Below are positions 54,090 through 64,000 of a stretch of 64,000 bases of DNA, one piece after another. Position numbers and translations under genes: made by a program. Positions within the stretch are counted from its first letter, which is position 1; the number at the start of each line of letters is the position of its first letter. The notes below the pieces were generated by a model. It saw only the letters and a program-made list of their open reading frames with translations. It did not search any database and was not told the origin of the DNA. The stretch comes from Codonopsis lanceolata (lineage: Eukaryota > Streptophyta > Magnoliopsida > Asterales > Campanulaceae): NCBI GenBank assembly GCA_013146195.2, contig CM028381.1, positions 59,650,744 through 59,714,743 of the forward strand, read 5' to 3'.

Positions 54090-57000
54090 CTGGGTGATCG
54101 TCTCGCCTTTCGGGAGTCCTCTTCTCCTATCTGTTTTTCATCATCTGAGAGGCATTCAGGCCTATTCTATAGCCCTTTGAAGTGTTAATAACCATGGGTT
54201 GTTGCCCGTCGGTTTATGGTTTCATTCGACGTTTCGTAAGCGAGATGTTGCGCCTTGCGTCGGTTTCGCACCGGGTTGTTTCGAGAGTTGTCGTGAATGT
54301 TCTGGACCTACTTTGAGGGTGGTTTGAGACTTGTTTTGTTTAGCTAAGAGTATGAGAACATTAAGGGTTGAATTATAGGCCGTTTCGAAGCTTTAAGGCT
54401 TGTGGTTGCATGCGGGAGAGTCCGAGGCCGAGCAAGGAAGCAACAAAAGCTGGGAAGAGGAAAGCAGGGACCATGCGCTCGCATGGGTTGTCATGATGCG
54501 ACCGCATCATGCCCCATTCCCTGTTACGGGATTTTTCACCCATTTCACCCAATTGCCTATCCTATCCCCACCCAAACCCATCCTAAACTAATCCTAAACC
54601 CTCCTAACTACCTTAAGACATATCCTAACTAATTAAGATTTGGAGGTGGATTAGTGTGGCTAATTAGAGGGAAACAACCCTATCAATCTAAACATCACCC
54701 ACTTACTTTCTAACCCATATAAACTTCAAAAACACCACTTAAGCCTTCATTTTTCTGCCTGCACTTCACAAAAACGTGGGAGACTCCTTGGAGAGCCTAA
54801 GAGAAGAGTGTCTAGGGTTTCATTGGAGTCCAATCTTGGAGGCCATAGCTAGGGACCTTCATCCCTCAATCCACACCATAGTTTTGAAGAGGAGGTTGAG
54901 GAGAACAAGACCCACCAATTGGAATTTCAAATTGGAAGCTTGAAGGGGCTGAATCAAGGTAAGTTACTACACCTATTTCTCTTTGTTTTTGCCCCATTGA
55001 CCCTAGGGAAAACAACCTTTATGCTATGTGAGGTCAATGAGTGCATTTTTAGGGCTTTTCTAGAGATGCCATGAACCCTAGATTTCTAAATAGAAATTTT
55101 ACTTGGATGAACCTACTTGGGACCTTGATTAGCATGTTATTAATGTGTAGAGTAGCCTATTCATCCTTGTTATGTGATTTATTCATGTGTTGTGAGCATG
55201 ATTGGTGAAGTTACTTGGAAGGGTATATGCCCAAATGATGAATTGGCTTGGATGAACATGATTAAAACCTTGATTAGTATAATATACATGTGTAGTATAG
55301 TATATTAATACATTTTATGTGATTTATTCATGTTTTGTGGGCATGATTGGTGAGGTGACCTAAATGGGTTTATGCACAAAAATGTGAATTTGCCCTATGT
55401 TGCCTTGTTAAGTGTTTTGTTGGGATTATGTGGGTTTTATGAACTTGGGAATATGGTGATTGATGATAGTTATGAACATAGGGGGGGTATTATAGCCCAT
55501 GCTTCTATGCCCTAATTTTCGGAAAGTGTACATTAGACCCAACGGAGTGATTATAAGTTGGCTAATGTGCTAAACAAACTTGGGTTGAAATCCTACGACG
55601 ATTGGGTTTCGTTTGATTAATATTGTGAAATGCATAGTCTCCAAATTTTAAATGGAATTATGATTATGATGAAATTTATGAATTTTAAGGCTTGGGAATC
55701 AAGCCTGAATGAATATTGGGATTTTGTTGTAAACTTTAATAAAATGTTAAAGTGTGGATTTATAAAATACATAAAGAATGAAATGTAGTACTAAGACTCA
55801 ATGGAGTCATTATAAAGCCAATAATATGAAAATGAGCCTTTGGTTGAAACCCTACAATTTTTGGGATTTGGTTGGTTATGATTGTGCGCACTGAACATCT
55901 CATTTTTGTGTCCATTTGAGACACTCATGTATAGAGACTTGTTGGAAATATATTTTGAGCATGCTTGTTAGAGCACGGGACATTAGAGACCAACATATGG
56001 TCATGATTATATTTAAGAGAAGGTTAAGAAAGAATTCTCTCCTTAAGGATTTTGGTCACGTGCATATAAAAGCACTTGTGAGAAAGTGACTACGGAGTAG
56101 TCATGAGGTTCTTGAGTATGGCATTAATGATGTCGATCATATACGACGATTAGGACTATGATTGAGTCCGATGTACTTAAAATAAAGACTAAAATATTAA
56201 GTCTTGAGTTGTAGATATTCTGAGGCTAACGTAGTAGTCTTTGGTTTGATCTTGAGTAGAGGATTATTATAGACCTCACACTATGATTTATTAAGCTTGC
56301 ATGCTATTCTTGATTGGGTGATAACTTGAGGACTTATGAGTACCTCAATATGTGGTTCTTGAACTAAACTTATAAGATGGTTGAACATGTTGATATTATG
56401 CAAATAAGTGCATTGTTATGGAAGTTGTAGAGCATTATGTCCTACATGAATTGACGAGCCCGATATTAATGAACTTGGTCTCATTTGTTTTATGCAAGTA
56501 AATACCTACTTGAGCATTCTTGGTTTAAGTCCAGCTGGCGGGTTTGGTTGTAGTGTCAGCAATGGGACGATTCATAGTCTTTGGAAACAATCGTTATGAA
56601 TCGTTGCATTGGTTCCCTTTCTCCTCACTATTTGGCCAATAGTGGGATGTGATCTCGAGTTATGCCATCTAGCCTGACATCGAGCTCTCATTTCTCATCC
56701 TAGGTTGGATGAATGTAATGAGTACTCATTAAAGGAAAACTGATGAGTTGTGATTATTTGGGGATGAAACCCAAGGTATGATTGGTTGGGTGTTGAACTC
56801 GGATTTTGGTTTGAGGATGAATCCCATGGTAAGTTTGGATGGGTGTTGGGCCCGGATTTGGTTGTAATGGTTTGATTTACATTTCTGGTTACACATGTTT
56901 AATTATGAGCATTTATATGAAAGACATTATGCTACCTGGTTTATGTGAGTTTATGTACTTTGATAATTAAGTACATGTTTCTTGTTGGTATACTAGCATG

Positions 57001-57861
57001 ATACCATATTTCTTATATATGCTTGTGCATTATGCCATGCCATGACATAATATGCCATACAGTTGCATTTACTAACTTACTGGGTCATTATGACTCACTC
57101 CGTGTGATTGTTTTTCCCTAGTGTGTACAGTGATCCCGTTAGTACGCGCGGCAACTTCGGATAGTGATTTCTAGCAGGTGGTCTTCCAGGCAATAAGCTT
57201 GGAGTTACCATTATTATTGTTATTAATTAATTGTGAGACACAGTTGTAAAGTTATGTAGACTTTACTTGGGTAGATTATGTTAGTATTTTATTGTTATGT
57301 ATTTGGGAATATAGTCGAGCTGTTATATCTTTTAGAAGTTATTTCCTTTGTCATTTCGAGCAAGTGTGGCTCATTTATTCTAGTACTGAGTTATTGTTGT
57401 TTCTATCTCCGACAACTTTAGTCGTGAGATCTTGGTTGGTGGTTTAGTGTTTGAAAAAAAAATTATGTAGTTGAATTGTCCCTCCGGCATGTTATAGCCG
57501 TTGAGTGGTTGTTTATAAGGTTGGGATTTTTGTTGGTTTGCCAGCCTTTGGTTGCCAATGGTTTGTTGCGCGTGTCTAATGTTGCATCACGTGTGTCGAA
57601 TTTTTGGGCCGATAGATTTACTATCTCTTTGGTTGTTTTTATTTCGGAGCTTGTTAGCTCAGGTCCCATTTTGTTTTTGCTTCCGCAGGTTTTGTTTTTA
57701 TTATCCCGTATCCCTGTTATGGCTTTATCTTCCTGTCTCGAGCTTGTTGGCTCATATTTTGACTTGCACCATTATGCTTAGCAGGTGCTTGTCTGTCTCT
57801 TAGCTTGTCCTGACCGCACGACCTTAGGATCTCATCTTGAGATCCGGGTCGGGTCCTCACA
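54090..57861 (+). mobile_element. Fourth chromovirus-type LTR (LTR D), 5'-truncated
   Basis: Begins inside the family sequence (CGATCGTCTCG-type word, equal to about 28525 of LTR A) and ends GGGTCGGGTCCTCACA at 57861. Roughly the first 390 bp are missing. Palindrome pair at 54471-54510, TATA-like CATATAAAC at 54716-54724, hairpins at 56560-56644. No primer site and no polypurine tract adjoin it, so it stands as an isolated partial LTR. Confidence 0.85.
54471..54510. promoter_or_regulatory. Palindrome pair in U3 of LTR D
   Basis: CCATGCGCTCGCATGG (54471-54486) and ATGATGCGACCGCATCAT (54493-54510), both perfect, centres 23 bp apart, followed by TTACGGG. The TATA-like box is 206 bp downstream. 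Relative to LTR A the arm types are exchanged between the first and second palindrome. Confidence 0.7.
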
Positions 57862-59250
57862 TGCAGTTTCTATCCTCGTCCTTTCAAACCATAATCATTA
57901 CTTAATTATTCATAGATGAATTCTTAAGTGAAGAAAGGAAATAGGAGACCAGAACGAGAAACTTATATGAGAAGACACTATTGAAGGTCGTTCAGATATA
58001 AAATATCTGAACGATTAAGTGCAGAGCACTTGTCCTTTTGTGATGATTGATTATTGCACAATCAACAACATTTGTATGTGAATACAAATTTGAAGATATG
58101 AATGCAACATTTACAGACAGCTTTTCATCTTCCTTATGCATCATCTAAAATCAATCTTCAAATTGATCCAAGAGCTTGACCTCTAGCTTTAGGAATAAAG
58201 TCTTGAAGCTTAAGCTAAAGGCTGAGTTCTTCAAAGAAGGTCGAAGAACTCAAATCAAGAACTGGGTTCTTGACCAAGACGTCGATCTCTATCTATTGAA
58301 GTTTCTGATCTCTCTCTTCTTCTTCAAAGTCTTTCTTCCTAGAAATCCACAAAGAGTGTTTTGCTAAGGTATGGGTAAGCTCACTACAACTTTCTGTGAA
58401 GATCTAAGATGCGTTGGAGAAGATGATCTCATGTAGATCTAACAGATTCTTTAAAGTTCTTGTTGCAGGTGTCTCCATATGCACGCTCCATGAAGAAAAG
58501 GATGGAAGATTTCTTTTATAGACCGGGGTCGATTGATCATTGAGAAATAAAGATGATTTTTCTATCCGTTAGAAAAATGTCATTGTTGAAATCCGTCGGA
58601 TAGAGATGTTGTTCACTGGATCTTTGACTGTTGGATAAAAACGTTGTCTTGCGATCCTGAACTGGTTGCCTATCAGACTGTGTTGATAAGTCTCTGAAAA
58701 GCTAGTCTGACGTCTGATGCACAATCAGGTGGTCTATTCAATAAAGTAGATTCTTTTGACTTTTTAGACCACGTGAGTGAGAGAAAGTCGTGCAGCATCA
58801 CTGGTGTCAGGCTTCATAAAGATTTGAATTACTTGTGAAGCTTGAACATATTTGTCTTGTCTTGATCTACCGTGGTTCAGTCTCTTTGTAGCACATACAA
58901 AAATAAGTTTGCTGGTGTGATGTTAAAAAATGAGTCCTCTTGTAAGGAAGGACTACTGGTTATTGATGTGAACATTCAAACCGTAGCAAATCTGCTGGTA
59001 GCAGGTCTTCAAGATATTTCCGTGATACACTTCATAAATCTACTGGTGACGAATCCTTTGAGAAACTTTGACACTTTAGCAAGTCTGCTGGTGGCAAGTC
59101 TTCAAAGTATCCTTTAGTGCATGTGACAAGTCTGCTAGTGACGAGTCTTTCGAAAACCTTGATGCTACAGCAAGTCTGCTGGTGCTAGTGCATTTGAAGC
59201 GCTGATCTGTTCAATCATCATTTAGAAGGTAGGACTAGATTAGGATAACC
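57862..59250 (+). repeat. LTR-like sequence with spaced repeats, family uncertain
   Basis: No gene. Contains a perfect 11-bp hairpin at 57989-58013 around TATAAAATA. It also has a set of related words (GCAAGTCTGCTGGTNNC-AGTCTT) at about 58987, 59036, 59080, 59127 and 59171, spaced 44-49 bp apart. The same word occurs at 63053 inside the copia LTR, so I suspect a fragment of a related copia LTR. Ends are not defined. Confidence 0.4.
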
Positions 59251-59445
59251 TAACCTAAGACCTATGTGTTGTCAAACAAGTTGCCACACTAATCGGTACG
59301 CAGCCCTCTTAGCCACTTGTTATGACACACGGTAATGGGAACAAGCGAATCAAAATATTCAGAATATGCAAGGTGATAAATTAGTTATCAAGAGGCATAT
59401 TCCAAGAATAATGCATTTGAATTTCAAACATATAAGTCACGATGG

Positions 59446-59515
59446 ATGAGTGTCGTAAGGTGCCATCCTTAGGTTCTTATCCTTGTGAAAGGTTGTGGGT
59501 TCAAATCTCACTTTT
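59446..59515 (+). repeat. Weak tRNA-like (SINE-type) fragment
   Basis: GGGTTCAAATCTC matches a B box, but the upstream A box is poor. Low-confidence remnant of a tRNA-derived repeat. Confidence 0.25.
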
Positions 59516-59539
59516 AACATTTTGAACCCTCATTTTAGC

Positions 59540-59696
59540 CAAAAGCAAATCTTCCAGCCCGTGGGCCAGCCCGATTTACTTGCGACCCTATAGGGTCACC
59601 CCTTTATTAAACGGGTTGGATTTTCCCAACCCACCCTTTCATGTTTCTGGTTAATAGGGTCGACCCTACCGTTCCCGGCCTTTTTAACATCTCTAA
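59540..59696 (-). repeat. Possible hAT/MITE end
   Basis: Minus strand begins TAGAGATGTTAAAAAGGCC at 59696, similar to the end at 351-369, and continues with GC-rich GGGTCGACCC-type words common in plant hAT MITEs. No second end found. Confidence 0.35.
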
Positions 59697-59699
59697 TAA

Positions 59700-60420
59700 G
59701 CTGAGGGGAGCCGCCAACTATTGATGGAGAGTGTTGCTAGTGAGCTGGAATCTGAATAGAATTCCGAGAGTGTGGCCTAACTTCCAGAGGTAGTTCAGAG
59801 CTTATTATGTGCCAATGGTTATGAGGCAGAGGAGAGAGAATGAGTTCCAGGATTTGGAGCAGGGTTCTATGTCTGTGGCTCAGTATTCGTCTAAGTTTAG
59901 TAAGTTGTCACGGTATTGTGCACATCTTGTTCCAAATGAGTCCCAAAGGTTTCTCAAGTGTGTTAAGGGTTTGAAGACCGAGTTTAGGAGGCAGCTATTG
60001 TCTCTTCAGTTGTCAGATTACTGGGGTGTGGTAGATTGTGTGTATGAGATAGAGAGAGATATTGAGGAGCATAGGCAAAAGCCTTTTGTGCAGTCTTCAT
60101 AGCAGCAGCAGTCATCGCAAATGACCTCACTACATTCTGGAAGAGGTCACTATTCAGGGAATCGGTTAGGTTATTGGGAGAACCGTCGCAATGGTGGCCA
60201 GAGTAGACAACTGTCTAGTGGACTATCTAGAGACAGTTGTTTGAGAGCCGTGGTAATAGTGTTTCGTCTCCTCAAGAACAGTGTGCTCCCAGGAATGGAC
60301 CGGTTATTTGTGTACATTGCCAGAGTCCTGGTGATACAGTTGATAGGTGTTGGTTCAAGCTTGGTAGGTGTCTCGTTTTTGGAGATGCGAATCATCTAGC
60401 TAAGTATTGCCCTAACTCTT
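59700..60420 (+). pseudogene. Tekay-like gypsy gag, N-terminally truncated
   Basis: From about 59707 the frame shows the end of the gag capsid-like domain. The open part at 59809-60102 reads NEFQDLEQGSMSVAQYSSKF and LKTEFRRQL. After a stop at 60102 the knuckle region lies in another frame (60237-60422) with CVHCQSPGDTVDRCW and decayed second-knuckle residues. No LTR or primer site lies upstream, since transposon debris at 59696 adjoins it. Confidence 0.75.
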
Positions 60421-61300
60421 AGGATAATCAGTCGGTAGGATCAATGAAATAATCAGGGTCCAAGAGGGACAACGATGGGCGTCCTAAGGCATAGGCTTGT
60501 GTTTTTGTGCTTGACCAACGTGGTGTTCCAAAGTCTACTTCAGTGATTGGAGGTATTCTTTCAGTTTTTAGTCATGGAGCTTGAGTTCTTATAGATCTGG
60601 GGTCTACTCATTCTTATGTCGCATCACTTTTTATAGATCATTTATATGTATTGTCTGCTCAGTTGCCTTATATGCTTGAGGTGTTTATACCGTTGGGTGA
60701 TTGTATGTTGGCGTCTAAGGTCTATAGGGCTTCATGATGTACTTGTTTGTGATCAGGTTTTACATGCGGATTTGGTAGTATTACCTATCCGAGATTTTGA
60801 TGTGATTTTGGGTATGGATTGGCTTTGTGTTTACCATGCTTTAGTTGATTGTCGTCGTAAGAGAGTCACTTTTGCCTTACCTGGTATTCCGAAGTTTGTA
60901 TTTATGGGTGATCATGCCATGGGTAGTATACATGTTATATCTGCTTTGCGGGCTAGGAAACTTTTATCACAAGGGTGTACGGGGTATATTGTTTGTGTGC
61001 TTGATACTAGCATGTCTACTTCTAAGGTAGAAGATATTCCGGTAGTTAATGAATTTTTGGATGTCTTTTCGAATGATTATTCTTTACCTCCCGACCGAGA
61101 GTTAGAGTTTTGCATTGAGCTATCGCCAGGAACTTCGCCTATTTCTAGAGAACCTTATAGAATGGCTCCGGTTGAGTTGAGAGAGTTGAAGGAACAGTTG
61201 CAAGAATTTCTTGATAGGCAGTTCATTAAACCGAGTGTGTCTCTATGGGGGTGCATCGGTGTTATTTGTGAAGAAGAAGGATGGTAGTTTGCGGTTGTGC
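60421..61300 (+). pseudogene. Tekay-like protease and N-terminal RT
   Basis: A protease active-site remnant (LIDLGSTHSYVAS, usually D-S/T-G) lies near 60590. Frame 60646-61287 continues with VILGMDWLCVYHALVDC, VNEFLDVF, a PPDRELEFCIELSPGT block and [15 protein letters not shown]. These are typical of Tekay/Del pol. A frameshift at about 61250 moves the RT into the next frame. Confidence 0.85.
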
Positions 61301-62290
61301 ATAGACTATCGTCAGATTAACCAGGTTACTATAAAGAACAAGTATCCCTTACCTCACATTGATGATCTCTTTGATCAACTTCGGGGTCTATTGAGTATTC
61401 CAAGCTTGACTTGAGGAGTGGTTATCACCAGTTGAGAGTTCGGGTGGAGGATGTCCCGAAGACAGCCTTTTGTATGCGTTATGGCCATTATGAGTTTGTT
61501 GTGATGTCGTTTGGTTTGACTAATTAACGCACCTGTAGTCTTTATGGATTTGATGAATAAGGTGTTTATGAATATCTTGATTGCTTTATAGTTGTGTTTA
61601 TTGACGATAACCTTGTGTACTCGAAGTCACGAGAGGAGCATGAGAACCATTTGAGAGAGGTTCTTTCTGTATGGCGTAAGAAATAGCTTTTTGCTAAGTT
61701 TAGTAAGTGTGTGTTTTGGCTTGAACAGGTTGCCTTTCTTGGGCATGTTGTGTCTAGTGATGGTATCGCGGTAGATCCATCCAAGGTTGAGGTTGTTACC
61801 AAGTGAAAGACTCCTAGTATGGTGAACGAAGTCTGTAGTTTCTTAGGCTTGGCGGGTTATTACCGTAGGTTCATTGAGAGATTTTCCAAGATTGCTACTC
61901 CTATGACCAATTTGACTCAGAAGACGTCTGCTTTTATTTGGAGTGACAAGTGTGAGGCTGATTTCTAGGAATTGAAAAGGAGATTGACTATAGCTCCTAT
62001 TTTAGCATTGCCTAGTGATTGTGATAACTTTGTGGTTTATAGTGATATTTCGTTAGAAGGCTTGGGTTGTGTGCTTATGCAAAACGGGAAGGTTATTGCT
62101 TATGCTTCTAGGAAGTTGTCACCATATGAGCATAATTATCCCACACATGATCTTGAGTTAGCAGCTATTATCTTTGCGCTTCACAAGTGGAAACATTATC
62201 TTTATGAAGCTAAGTTTGAGGTGTATATAGTTCATAAGAGTCTGAAATACCTTTTCTCACAAAAGGAGTTGAATATGAGATAGAGGCGAT
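61211..62290 (+). pseudogene. Tekay-like reverse transcriptase and RNase H, broken
   Basis: [20 protein letters not shown] near 61270, then [29 protein letters not shown] and the catalytic FIDD (61597-61608, usually YIDD or YVDD). [14 protein letters not shown] and LGLAGYYRRF follow. The RNase H part at 61972-62280 is open and reads [17 protein letters not shown] and [17 protein letters not shown]. Stops at 61413, 61684, 61804, 61966 and 62281 interrupt it. Confidence 0.9.
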
Positions 62291-62808
62291 GGATGGAAAA
62301 GCTTAAGGATCACGATTGTACTATTTTATACCATCTGTGGAAAGTGAATGTAGTTGTGGATGCTTTGAGTTGGAGATCCTACATGTCTTGTTTGATGATG
62401 AGAGAATGGAAGTTGCTTGAGGATGTCCATGAATGGAGTCCTGTTGTGAGTGAGCATATTGTTCTCTTTGCTAGTGTTCATGCTACACCAGTTTTATTTG
62501 GGTTGATCAAGGAAGCTCAAGCTACTGATCCAGATTTGAGGAAGATTATCGATGGATTGGGTGAGATTAATGCACCCGAGTTCGCAATAAACAGTTATGG
62601 GAGCTTGACATTTCAGAATAGGGTTTGCGTTCCTTTTCCGATGGAGTGAAACCGTTGGTTCTTGATGAGGCTCACAAGGGGAAGTTTTGGTGGAGTGGTA
62701 TGAAGAGAGAGATAGACGAGTACGTTTCTAAATGTTTGATGTGTCAGCAGGTTAAGGCTGAGCACGAGAGACCTGACGGTTTACTTCAGCCACTTGAGAT
62801 TCCAGTGG
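62291..62808 (+). pseudogene. Tekay-like connection domain and integrase zinc finger, truncated
   Basis: The open frame 62293-62649 reads the region between RNase H and integrase (VVDALSWRS, and RVCVPF). The zinc finger follows with KREIDEYVSKCLMCQQVKAEH, but the stretch normally carrying the second histidine is deleted. Similarity ends after QPLEIP near 62808, and the integrase core is absent. Confidence 0.85.
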
Positions 62809-62929
62809 CAGCGGGAGCATATTACGACAGTCGAGTAACACGCCTACTTGACATTGGACGAATTGTTTGTTCCCTATTTGGTTTCATGGCAAGTAAACAT
62901 CTACTTATGCATTCCATATAAGTTTTTGG
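62809..62929. other. Junction sequence between gypsy pol and copia LTR
   Basis: No recognised family. Lies between the point where integrase similarity stops and the LTR end. Confidence 0.4.
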
Positions 62930-64000
62930 TCCACAATGATGTTCAAATAGGCTAGAGGGGGGGTGAATAGCCTATGATGCCAATTTAAAACTTTTCTTTT
63001 AGTATTCATAAAGTGTAGGTTTTAAAGGCATAGACAGTTGGCACAACGAGCAAGTCTGCTGGTAACACGGAACAACAGACTTGCTCTTAGTAGAGGAATG
63101 AACTCTGCTGGCGAACTGCAAGTAAATCAAAAGCCTGATTAAAGAGTTTTAGCAGCGGAACTTGTAAGGCTTAGATTTAAATAGGAATTCTTAAGTGGCT
63201 GTACACGAATATATGTTCAGAACAAGATCACACTTAATCCTTGTTCCAAATGCAGGTTTAGGAAGTTATGAGAGAATGGTTTTTCAAAAGATCAATCAGT
63301 TTATAAAAGCTCATTGAGAAGTTAAGACTGAATAATGAAAGGTATATAATATGAAGGAACATCTGAAATTTATTGGTAAAACCCCTCATTTGGCCACCCA
63401 ACTTTTCAAAAACTTGCAAAACGGCCACCGAAAGTTTAAAACTTGCAATGAGGCCATTGAACATTAGTTAGGCTACAAGCGAACCTATTTTTTGGATGGA
63501 CGTTAGTTCCGTCATTAAATTAGAATCAAATCTCTATTTTGACCCTTAAATTGACAGTTATTCTCTTTGTATCACATTAGAAACCAAAGGGGTCCAAGTG
63601 AAAATTTTGGATTGTCTTCTCTATCTATCCGGGCTAACCCATTTGAAAGAACACAAGTAGTTAGGATTCTCCAAAAACTGCCAATGCAGTTTCCAATGTA
63701 GCTGCTGATGTAGCTACAATGGAAGTCACAATGGTCAAAATAAAACTGAACAGCGGAAGACTTAATACTAAAGCACGAAATTAAACACAAAGGTTTACCA
63801 AACAATCTACAAGCCTATAGATGTAGATCTAGCCTCATGGCCAAAAAGATTTCACTTAAAAAGATGAATTGTTTTACAAAAACTATGTGAAATCACTAAA
63901 CAAAACACTCTCACAAGATAACAAGTCTTGGAAAACAAAATCCCACAGAAAAACAGGTATAACAAACGTGGGAAGAAACAAATAGCTTCCTAAAAACAAC
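62930..64000 (-). mobile_element. Copia (SIRE-like) LTR, minus strand, running off the window
   Basis: On the minus strand the segment ends GGCTATTCACCCCCCCTCTAGCC followed by a GAACATCATTGTGGACCA-type end near 62930. That is the same arrangement as the end of the LTR at 12370-12419. No primer site follows on the left. A GCAAGTCTGCTGGT word lies at 63052-63065. Repeat-like sequence at about 63370-63560 may be a small insertion. The LTR start lies beyond 64000. Confidence 0.6.

Noticed and set aside
58986..59190. CRISPR-like spacing of repeats
   Set aside because: Repeats are short and degenerate, only five, and the genome is a plant. LTR-internal repeats explain it.
59446..59515. A tRNA gene upstream of the Tekay gag
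   Set aside because: Only a B-box match is present, with no A box or stems.

Overview
This is a stretch of plant nuclear DNA, most likely from a eudicot. The pointers are long AT-rich intergenic sequence, nested Ty3-gypsy and Ty1-copia LTR retrotransposons, a CACTA transposon end, a plant Transposase_24-type protein remnant and the last exon of a plant ROP (RAC) small GTPase. I see no intact host gene and no tRNA or rRNA gene. Two 100-base runs of N (15895-15994 and 43934-44033) are assembly gaps of unknown true length.

Layout. 1-2500: AT-rich intergenic DNA with tRNA-derived SINE-like pieces, TTA/TA microsatellites and a 74-bp minisatellite. 2530-4140: transcribed-looking DNA ending in a lone ROP GTPase terminal exon. 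4486-7500: a CACTA-type end with palindromic subterminal repeats, then a GC-richer island with unrecognised open frames. 8003-9757: five copies of an AT-rich 220-bp repeat, then about 615 bp of a TTAAG-type pentanucleotide array that abuts an inverted LTR end at 9758. About 11270-15894: a degenerate SIRE/Maximus-like copia element on the plus strand (LTR, primer site, gag, protease, integrase), cut by the first gap. 17945-22839: gag and LTR of a Tat/Ogre-like gypsy element on the minus strand. 23137-23668: Transposase_24 remnant. 24617-28133: 3' half of an Athila-like gypsy element on the minus strand, with an open integrase frame and an open accessory frame.

28134-39535: a gag-only long-LTR element (TR-GAG-like, chromovirus/Tekay type) with 4.2-4.3 kb LTRs. 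Its left edge cuts the Athila integrase and its right edge cuts a copia RNase H, with no target duplication. 39536-43933: the second SIRE-like copia, minus strand, cut by the second gap. 44034-51369: a related chromovirus remnant ending in a 3.6-kb LTR. 51370-54089: a second Tat/Ogre LTR holding a 1314-bp solo LTR flanked by a 5-bp duplication. 54090-57861: a fourth chromovirus-type LTR, truncated at its 5' end. 57862-59700: LTR-like repeats and small transposon debris. 59700-62808: a Tekay-like gag-pol pseudogene. 62930-64000: part of a minus-strand copia LTR.

The most unusual signal is a small module of two adjacent palindromes of the form NNNTGCG-NN-CGCANNN, with centres 23-25 bp apart where both are well kept, usually followed by GGCAG and TACGG. 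It lies upstream of the TATA-like box in the U3 of the chromovirus LTRs and of the unrelated solo LTR. It also lies between integrase and accessory ORF of the Athila-like element. The arms differ from copy to copy (CCATGCG, TGATGCG, CCTTGCG), but dyad symmetry is mostly kept, as if both arms change together.
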